Assembly (NCBI GenBank): GCA_027682205.1
Contig: JAQDAD010000002.1
Coordinates: 19,953 to 83,952, forward strand
Direction of reading: 5' to 3'
Length of the DNA: 64,000 nt
Source of the DNA: Streptococcaceae bacterium AF54-32pH5A
GTDB lineage: Bacteria > Bacillota > Bacilli > Lactobacillales > Streptococcaceae
The notes beneath the pieces are model-generated. The model was given only the letters and a program-made list of their open reading frames with translations, was not told where the DNA came from and made no database searches. Made by a program: the position numbers and the translations under genes. Of the stretch, positions 57,976-64,000 are shown piece by piece; within the stretch, counting starts at the first letter, position 1, and the number at the start of each line of letters is the position of its first letter.

Positions 57976-58679
57976 TGCGGTATATTACAGTAGAGGACTT
58001 GTCTTTCTATTATGACAAAGAACCTGTCCTCGAGCATATCAACTATAGTGTTGATAGTGGGGAGTTTGTCACCCTGACTGGTGAAAATGGAGCTGCCAAG
58101 ACGACGCTGATTAAGGCAAGTCTAGGCATCTTGCAGCCAAGATTTGGCAAGGTAACCATCTCAAAGACAAATACTCATGGGAAAAAACTTAGGATAGCTT
58201 ATCTCCCGCAGCAAATTGCTAGTTTTAATGCAGGATTTCCAAGTACGGTTTACGAATTTGTCAAGTCTGGTCGTTATCCGCGAAAGGGCTGGTTCCGTCG
58301 TTTGAATGCTCACGATGAGGAGCATATCAAGGCCAGTTTAGACTCAGTTGGTATGTGGGAACATCGTGACAAACGAATTGGCTCCCTCTCGGGAGGGCAA
58401 AAGCAACGAGCAGTGATTGCTCGGATGTTTGCTTCTGACCCAGATATCTTTGTCCTGGATGAGCCGACGACAGGGATGGATGCTGGAAGTAAAAATGAAT
58501 TTTACGAACTCATGCATCACAGTGCTCACCATCATGGAAAGGCCGTTTTGATGATTACGCATGACCCTGAGGAGGTCAAGGCATACGCAGACCGCAATAT
58601 TCACCTAGTGCGTAACCAAGACTCACCGTGGCGTTGTTTCAACGTTCACGAGAGTGACCAGGAGGTGGATCATGCTTAG
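57975..58679 (+). CDS. adcC: Zinc ABC transporter ATPase AdcC
   Basis: The 234-aa ATPase drives zinc import. Signature LSGGQKQR and Walker [13 protein letters not shown] are standard. The P-loop reads GENGAAKTT, with Ala in place of the usual second Gly before the catalytic Lys. It overlaps adcR by 1 nt and adcB by 8 nt. Confidence 0.95.
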   Translation: MRYITVEDLSFYYDKEPVLEHINYSVDSGEFVTLTGENGAAKTTLIKASLGILQPRFGKVTISKTNTHGKKLRIAYLPQQIASFNAGFPSTVYEFVKSGRYPRKGWFRRLNAHDEEHIKASLDSVGMWEHRDKRIGSLSGGQKQRAVIARMFASDPDIFVLDEPTTGMDAGSKNEFYELMHHSAHHHGKAVLMITHDPEEVKAYADRNIHLVRNQDSPWRCFNVHESDQEVDHA

Positions 58680-59478
58680 TTTACTATCCTATGACTTCAT
58701 GCAGCGTGCCTTCTTGGCTGTTATTGCTATGAGTCTCTTTTCTCCAGTTCTTGGGACCTTCCTTATCTTACGTCGTCAGAGTTTGATGAGTGATACTCTT
58801 AGTCACGTTTCCTTGTCAGGGGTTGCCTTTGGTCTGGTTTTGGGGATTTCTCCAACTATTTCGACCATTGTCATTGTCTTGATAGCTGCGGTCTTTCTGG
58901 AGTATCTCCGTACGGTTTACAAGAACTTTATGGAAATCGGGACTGCCATCCTCATGTCGACAGGGCTTGCAGTCTCCCTTATCGTGATGAGTAAGGGAAA
59001 AAGTTCGAGTTCCATGAGTTTGGACCAATATCTCTTTGGTTCGATTGTGACTATCAGCCAGGAGCAGGTGATTTTCCTCTTTGCCATTGCGGCGGTCGTT
59101 TTACTCTTGACTTTCTTGTTCTTGCGACCAATGTATATCCTGACCTTTGATGAGGATACGGCTTTTGTAGATGGACTTCCAGTGCGGATCATGTCTATCC
59201 TCTTTAACATGGTGACAGGGGTGGCCATTGCCCTTATGATTCCAGCAGCAGGAGCTCTGTTGGTATCAACCATTATGGTCTTGCCAGCTAGTATTGCCCT
59301 TCGTCTGGGGAAAAACTTCAAATCCGTTATGTTGCTAGCTAGTGGTATTGGCTTTTTGGGAATGGTAGCGGGGCTCTACATCTCCTATTATGCGGAGACT
59401 CCTGCTAGCGCAAGTATCACCATTATCTTTGTAGTTGTCTTTTTATTAGTCAGTCTACTCAAGCGTTATATCAAATAG
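58672..59478 (+). CDS. adcB: Zinc ABC transporter permease AdcB
   Basis: The 268-aa permease has about eight membrane helices of the ZnuB/ABC-3 family. The ATG at 58672 ([14 protein letters not shown]) follows GGAGGTGG; the upstream in-frame ATG at 58654 precedes that SD and is rejected. It forms the channel with AdcC and adjoins the binding protein AdcA. Confidence 0.95.
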   Translation: MLSLLSYDFMQRAFLAVIAMSLFSPVLGTFLILRRQSLMSDTLSHVSLSGVAFGLVLGISPTISTIVIVLIAAVFLEYLRTVYKNFMEIGTAILMSTGLAVSLIVMSKGKSSSSMSLDQYLFGSIVTISQEQVIFLFAIAAVVLLLTFLFLRPMYILTFDEDTAFVDGLPVRIMSILFNMVTGVAIALMIPAAGALLVSTIMVLPASIALRLGKNFKSVMLLASGIGFLGMVAGLYISYYAETPASASITIIFVVVFLLVSLLKRYIK

Positions 59479-59487
59479 GAGAATGAA

Positions 59488-60993
59488 ATGAAAAAAATTA
59501 GCTTAGTCCTAGCCGGTCTTTGTAGCCTCTTTTTAGTGGCTTGTTCCAATCAAAAACAGGCAGATGGGAAGCTAAATATCGTGACAACCTTTTACCCTGT
59601 CTACGAATTTACCAAGCAAGTCGCGGGAGATACCGCCAATGTGGAACTCTTAATCGGTGCTGGTACAGAACCTCATGAATACGAACCGTCTGCCAAGGCA
59701 GTTGCCAAAATCCAAGATGCAGATACCTTTGTCTATGAAAATGAAAACATGGAAACCTGGGTTCCCAAATTGCTAGAATCCTTGGATAAGAAAAAAGTGA
59801 AAACCATCAAGGCGACAGGTGATATGCTGCTCTTGCCAGGAGGTGAGGAAGAAGAGGAAGGCCATGATCACGGTGGTGAAGGTCACCATCATGACTACGA
59901 TCCCCATGTTTGGTTATCACCAGCACGCGCCATCAAACTAGTAGAGCATATCCGTGACAGCTTGTCAGCAGACTATCCTGACAAAAAAGAGACTTTTGAA
60001 AAGAATGCTGCTGCCTATATCGAAAAATTACAAGCCTTGGACAAGTCCTATACAGATGGCTTGTCTCAAGCTAAACAAAAGAGTTTTGTGACCCAGCACG
60101 CAGCCTTCCGATACTTGGCTTTGGACTACGGCCTCAAGCAAGTATCGATTTCAGGGCTCTCACCAGATGCAGAACCATCAGCAGCACGTTTGGCAGAATT
60201 GACAGAGTATATCAAGAAAAACAAGATTTCTTATATCTACTTTGAAGAAAATGCCTCACAAGCCCTCGCCAATACACTCTCAAAAGAAACAGGTGTCAAA
60301 CTAGATGTGCTCAATCCGCTAGAAAGTCTGACAGAAGAAGCAACAAAGGTTGGTGAGGACTATATCTCCGTGATGGAGAAAAACCTCAAGGCTCTCAAGC
60401 AGACAACAGATCAAGAAGGGCCAGAAATCGAGCCAGAGAAGGAAGAGAACACCAAGACAGTTCATAACGGTTACTTTGAGGATGCAGATGTCAAGGATCG
60501 TAGCTTGAGTGACTATGCTGGCAACTGGCAATCAGTTTATCCTTTCCTTGAGGATGGGACCTTCGATCAAGTCTTTGATTACAAGGCTAAATTGACTGGC
60601 AAGATGACCAAAGATGAGTACAAGGCCTACTATCAAAAAGGGTATCAGACAGATGTGACTAAGATTAACATCACGGACAATACCATGGAGTTTGTTCAAG
60701 GTGGCCAAAGCAAGAAATTCACCTACAAGTATGTCGGTAAGAAAATCTTGACTTATAAGAAAGGCAATCGTGGCGTGCGCTTCCTCTTTGAAGCGACCGA
60801 TGCGGATGCTGGACAGTTCAAGTATGTTCAGTTTAGTGACCACAATATCGCCCCAGTCAAGGCGGAACATTTCCATATCTTCTTTGGGGGCACCAGCCAA
60901 GAAGCTCTCTTTGAAGAGATGGATAACTGGCCAACCTACTATCCAGATAACCTATCTGGTCAAGAAATCGCCCAAGAAATGTTGGCGCATTGA
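59488..60993 (+). CDS. adcA: Zinc-binding lipoprotein AdcA with ZinT domain
   Basis: The 501-aa lipoprotein (lipobox LVAC, acylated C19) delivers zinc to AdcBC. It has a ZnuA-like domain (about 25-315) with a His-rich loop (HDHGGEGHHHDYDPH, about 131-145) and a C-terminal ZinT domain (about 325-501) that adds a second zinc site. The two-domain form is usual for streptococci. Confidence 0.97.
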   Translation: MKKISLVLAGLCSLFLVACSNQKQADGKLNIVTTFYPVYEFTKQVAGDTANVELLIGAGTEPHEYEPSAKAVAKIQDADTFVYENENMETWVPKLLESLDKKKVKTIKATGDMLLLPGGEEEEEGHDHGGEGHHHDYDPHVWLSPARAIKLVEHIRDSLSADYPDKKETFEKNAAAYIEKLQALDKSYTDGLSQAKQKSFVTQHAAFRYLALDYGLKQVSISGLSPDAEPSAARLAELTEYIKKNKISYIYFEENASQALANTLSKETGVKLDVLNPLESLTEEATKVGEDYISVMEKNLKALKQTTDQEGPEIEPEKEENTKTVHNGYFEDADVKDRSLSDYAGNWQSVYPFLEDGTFDQVFDYKAKLTGKMTKDEYKAYYQKGYQTDVTKINITDNTMEFVQGGQSKKFTYKYVGKKILTYKKGNRGVRFLFEATDADAGQFKYVQFSDHNIAPVKAEHFHIFFGGTSQEALFEEMDNWPTYYPDNLSGQEIAQEMLAH

Positions 60994-60999
60994 TGTAAG

Positions 61000-61030
61000 A
61001 AAAAATCCCGCAAATCTGCGGGATTTTTTG
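61000..61030. terminator. Bidirectional terminator between adcA and the M20 peptidase gene
   Basis: TCCCGCA pairs with TGCGGGA, loop AATC, with six As and six Ts on the flanks. Confidence 0.93.
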
Positions 61031-61048
61031 GTAGAAACCTTTATCTGG

Positions 61049-62377
61049 TTAGGTTGCGAGACGGTAAACTGCCTCTGCGTAGATGTCCATAGCGCGATAA
61101 AGATCGTCTAGGACAGCTGCTTCATTTGCCTGATGTTCAGTTTGTTGTGCTCCTGGGAAAAGAGCGCCAAAGGCTACACAGTTTGGCATGGTGCGGGCAA
61201 AGGTAGCACCACCTGATGAGAGAGGAGGAGTTTTATCTCCGGTTTTTTCTTGGTAGACTTGCATAAGGGTAGTAACAAGTTGGCTATCTCTTGCGACATA
61301 GAGGGGTGCTAGATAGTCAAATTCTTGGTAGTCAAGTTGGTAGTCTTTGGCGCACTGAGTGAGCTGTGCCACCAGTTTCTCTTTATCTGCTAGCACAGGT
61401 ATGCGTATATCGATTCGAATCTCGGAGCGATCGGGATTGATAGTCAAGCCCGCAACATTAAAGGAAAGGGAACCAGACGGTTTATCAGTAATCTCTCCAA
61501 AGATTCCAAGTCCTCTACCATCTTGACCTGCTTTGTCAGCTAGAAAATGGAGAGCAGGGTGGGGTTGGAGAGGTGCGAGTACACTAGCAAGCCGAATGAC
61601 TGCATTGACACCTTGACTAGCATCTTTGGCGTGCTTAGGTACCCCGAGTACGGTTACGGTTTGGTCTGCAGTTTGGTAATCATAACCAGATTCTGTTAAA
61701 CCTCTACAAACCGCTTCATAAAGAGGACCTTGGTAACTTGCCTTGTCTGGTACGACATTAAAGGCACCTCCGATATCGAGCTTGAGTTGATCAGATCCGG
61801 GGCCATGAAGCTTGACTTGAAGGAGCCCCTTTTCAGCGTATGTCAAAGGAAATGACGAATCCGGTGCAAATCCCATACTGGCTTGCTCTTCGAGGGCGTT
61901 GTAGCGTGCCATACATCTCCAAAGAGTTTCTTCATCCGTACCAAAGATAAAACGCACGCGCTTCTTAAATTGGATGCCTTGGTCAAGCAAGCTTTTCACT
62001 GCGTAGAGAGCTGCCAGTGAAGGACCTTTGTCGTCCTGTGCCCCTCGTCCATAGAGTTTGCCTTCTCTGATAGTTGCTTCAAATGGAGGAGATTGCCAAT
62101 CTGATAAATCTCCTGCAGGCACAACATCCAAGTGGCAGAGGATGGCAAGGAGTTCTCCCTCACCAACCTCTGCATAGCCATAATAGCCCTTGGGATCAAT
62201 ATAAGTTTTAAAGCCAAGTTCATGGCAGATTTCCAGCGTCTTTTCTAGGACGTCTTGAATAGCTTGTCCAAAAGGTGTCCCATTTTCCCCTTCGTGAAGG
62301 ACAGATGGGTAGGAGATGAGAGTCTTTAGACTCTGTATAAAGCTCTGTTTAATGGAGTCAGTGATGTAGACGGTCAT
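61049..62377 (-). CDS. M20-family (Sapep/PepV-like) dipeptidase
   Basis: The 442-aa cytoplasmic zinc peptidase has ligand motifs [10 protein letters not shown] (H82, D84), GRGAQDDKG (D115/D116), FGTDEET and a late TEHQANEA histidine. The Sapep/PepV branch cleaves dipeptides. GAGGT precedes the ATG. It is 22 bp downstream of the YfcC-type transporter gene on the same strand, a pair found at arginine deiminase loci of mitis-group streptococci, so peptide-derived arginine use is plausible. Confidence 0.9.
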   Translation of the reverse strand: MTVYITDSIKQSFIQSLKTLISYPSVLHEGENGTPFGQAIQDVLEKTLEICHELGFKTYIDPKGYYGYAEVGEGELLAILCHLDVVPAGDLSDWQSPPFEATIREGKLYGRGAQDDKGPSLAALYAVKSLLDQGIQFKKRVRFIFGTDEETLWRCMARYNALEEQASMGFAPDSSFPLTYAEKGLLQVKLHGPGSDQLKLDIGGAFNVVPDKASYQGPLYEAVCRGLTESGYDYQTADQTVTVLGVPKHAKDASQGVNAVIRLASVLAPLQPHPALHFLADKAGQDGRGLGIFGEITDKPSGSLSFNVAGLTINPDRSEIRIDIRIPVLADKEKLVAQLTQCAKDYQLDYQEFDYLAPLYVARDSQLVTTLMQVYQEKTGDKTPPLSSGGATFARTMPNCVAFGALFPGAQQTEHQANEAAVLDDLYRAMDIYAEAVYRLAT

Positions 62378-62399
62378 TCGTTTTACCTCACACTTTGTT

Positions 62400-63911
62400 C
62401 TAAAGGAATGGAAGGAAGGTACCTAGGATAAGAAGAAGTATGCTCACAATGACAATAACGACAATGAGTTTAGTAACAAATTTCCACCAAGTTCCTAGAC
62501 TAATACGACCGAGCGCAAGAGCACCCATAACGATACCAGAAGTTGGAGCGACAAGGTTTAGTACACCAGATGCAGATTGATAGGCAGTGATGATGAGACT
62601 AGGTTTTACGTTAACGAACTCACCAAGTGGTGCCATGATTCCCATTGTAGCACTAGCAAGTCCAGATGAAGATGGGATAAGGAATGACATAGGAAGGTAG
62701 AAGAGGTAAGTCAAAACGATGAAGACTTGAGAAGAGAGACCTTGAAGTCCGACTTCACCCCAGTGTAGAATAGTTGCAGTAATCATACCGTCGTTCATGA
62801 TAACTTGGATACCACGGGCAATCGCTACGATCAAGGCAACACTGAGCAAGTCAGCAGCACCATTCATGAAGGCAGAGATAATCTTGCTTTCCTTAAGGCC
62901 ATAAACAACACCGATAAGGATACCCATAAAGGCAAAGAGCATTGCTCCTTCTGGGAAGTACCAAGTACCCAAAGCAGCTGTAGATGAACCAACAATCTTA
63001 CCGATAACAGGAAGATCAATCAACCAATTCTTGAAATCTTCAAATATAGTGATATGCAAGTCTACCCAAGGGATAAAGCTGGCGATCATGATGATGAAAG
63101 TCAAGATGAACAAGGCAAGAACATGTTTTTGTTTCTTGTTCAAGACAGATGGAGCATTTTCGTTATCAGTGACATTGAAGTGTTTAAGGTCTTCTTCACG
63201 TTGAGAGTAGACAAGTGATTTTGTGGGATCCTTTTGAATCTTTTCTGCATAGCGGTAGACAAAGTAAGTACTAATACCTGTCATAACAAACCAGAAGATG
63301 ATACGAAGGATAACCCCGTCCATAGATGACACACCTGCGGTATCAGAAGCGATAACAGTAGCAAAGGGATTGAGAGTAGAGGCAAGACAGCCAACTTGAG
63401 AACCTAGTAGAATGATGGCAACGGCAGTAATGCTATCAAAACCAACAGCCATCATAACAGGAACAAGGAGTGGATAAAATGCCATGGTTTCTTCACCCAT
63501 ACCATAAGTTGTTCCTCCAAGTGCAAAGAGGGGCATGAGGATGAGGATCAGCATTTTTTCGCGTCCTTTGTATTTCTTAACAATAGAGGCAATACCAACA
63601 TCGAGTGTGCCTGTCGCATTGACGACACCTAGAAATCCTCCAACCATGAGGATGAAGAAGGCTACGTCAATAGCGGCTTTAGTTGGTTCGTGACCGAGCA
63701 TCGCTCGGATTGGAGCCATTAGAATATCGTAAATCCCTTGGGGATTAGAGTCAACAGTTTGATAGGTACCTGCAATGAGGCCACCTGCTTCGTTCGTGTC
63801 ATACTTACCTGCTGGGATGATCCAAGTCAAGATTGCCATGATAGCAATAATAATGATCAAAACAGTGTAAGATGAAGGCATTTGGAACCTTTTTTTTGTT
63901 TTTTCACTCAT
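62400..63911 (-). CDS. YfcC-family transporter (arginine/ornithine antiporter-like)
   Basis: The 503-aa protein has about 12 membrane helices of the YfcC/C4-dicarboxylate anaerobic carrier family ([18 protein letters not shown] loop; [13 protein letters not shown] near the C-terminus). In pneumococcus the homologue next to arcABC is called ArcD. AGGAGG lies 9 nt before the ATG. The upstream genes are outside the window, so the substrate is inferred from expected context only. Confidence 0.85.
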   Translation of the reverse strand: MSEKTKKRFQMPSSYTVLIIIIAIMAILTWIIPAGKYDTNEAGGLIAGTYQTVDSNPQGIYDILMAPIRAMLGHEPTKAAIDVAFFILMVGGFLGVVNATGTLDVGIASIVKKYKGREKMLILILMPLFALGGTTYGMGEETMAFYPLLVPVMMAVGFDSITAVAIILLGSQVGCLASTLNPFATVIASDTAGVSSMDGVILRIIFWFVMTGISTYFVYRYAEKIQKDPTKSLVYSQREEDLKHFNVTDNENAPSVLNKKQKHVLALFILTFIIMIASFIPWVDLHITIFEDFKNWLIDLPVIGKIVGSSTAALGTWYFPEGAMLFAFMGILIGVVYGLKESKIISAFMNGAADLLSVALIVAIARGIQVIMNDGMITATILHWGEVGLQGLSSQVFIVLTYLFYLPMSFLIPSSSGLASATMGIMAPLGEFVNVKPSLIITAYQSASGVLNLVAPTSGIVMGALALGRISLGTWWKFVTKLIVVIVIVSILLLILGTFLPFL

Positions 63912-64000
63912 TTGTTTTTCCTCCTAAACTATGCCACAAAGTATAAAAACGAATGATGTTGGTTTACCTGAGTGCTCCTAGTTAGAGCTTGTACTTGGGT

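Overview
The window looks like a chromosomal segment from a mitis-group Streptococcus (S. pneumoniae / mitis / oralis / infantis type). The evidence is low GC, a CbpD-type murein hydrolase with choline-binding repeats, PcsB with MreCD, a comF operon behind a ComX (sigma-X) box, the dltXABCD and adcRCBA operons, and gene order that I recall closely matching the SP_2231 to SP_2153 region of pneumococcus read in reverse. Three gene placements differ from my memory of pneumococcus: a thiolase between hpf and gdpP, polA directly after cbpD, and a cell-wall-anchored 5'-nucleotidase between dlt and adc. I therefore favour a non-pneumococcal mitis-group species. Two perfect parS-core palindromes (4988-5001 and 16187-16200) indicate that the left side lies near the replication origin. 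Most genes point rightward, as expected for leading-strand transcription away from an origin on the left.

Layout. 0-7.6 kb: a TetR regulator divergent from a YhgE/Pip membrane protein with paired operators, then leftward YfhO and an ABC-F protein. 7.8-12 kb: trpS, guaB, then leftward yaaA-recF. 12-21 kb: a rightward envelope and housekeeping block (M16 peptidase pair, rodZ, pgsA, ecfA1-ecfA2-ecfT, mreC, mreD, pcsB). 21-23 kb: rpsB-tsf. 23-25.5 kb: leftward cysK, a PH-domain protein and a YvyE/IMPACT protein. 25.6-28.2 kb: comFA-comFC and hpf. 28.3-33.7 kb: thiolase, gdpP-rplI, dnaB, veg. 33.8-37.7 kb: cbpD and polA. 37.7-40.7 kb: a TPP-riboswitch operon for import of thiamine precursors. 40.8-43.7 kb: ctsR-clpC. 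43.9-46.5 kb: nadR-pnuC-nrtR-like NAD operon. 46.5-48.6 kb: a small membrane protein, a Ser-rich lipoprotein with unusual promoter signals, and a DUF1275 protein. 48.6-50.5 kb: leftward hslO-dusB. 50.7-55.2 kb: dltXABCD. 55.3-57.4 kb: 5'-nucleotidase. 57.5-61 kb: adcRCBA. 61-64 kb: leftward YfcC-family transporter and M20 peptidase, probably the tail of an arginine deiminase locus.

The regulatory layer is unusually legible. I see WalR/VicR boxes (pcsB, lipoprotein), ComX boxes (comFA, cbpD-like, and an unexpected perfect one ahead of the lipoprotein), a CtsR box, an AdcR box, a TPP riboswitch, a probable cre site at hpf, paired TetR operators, and a terminator between rpsB and tsf whose arm can alternatively pair with the tsf ribosome binding site. 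Several genes (polA, hslO, comFA, perhaps yvyE) have a -10 element only 6-7 nt before the start codon and no Shine-Dalgarno sequence, which suggests leaderless mRNAs.

I saw no IS elements, CRISPR arrays, tRNA or rRNA genes, prophage genes or BOX/RUP repeats, and no stretch longer than about 300 bp without a gene. I did not find a wholly novel defence or mobile system. The best leads are the origin-proximal parS pair, the lipoprotein control region, the leaderless starts, and the rpsB-tsf RNA switch.
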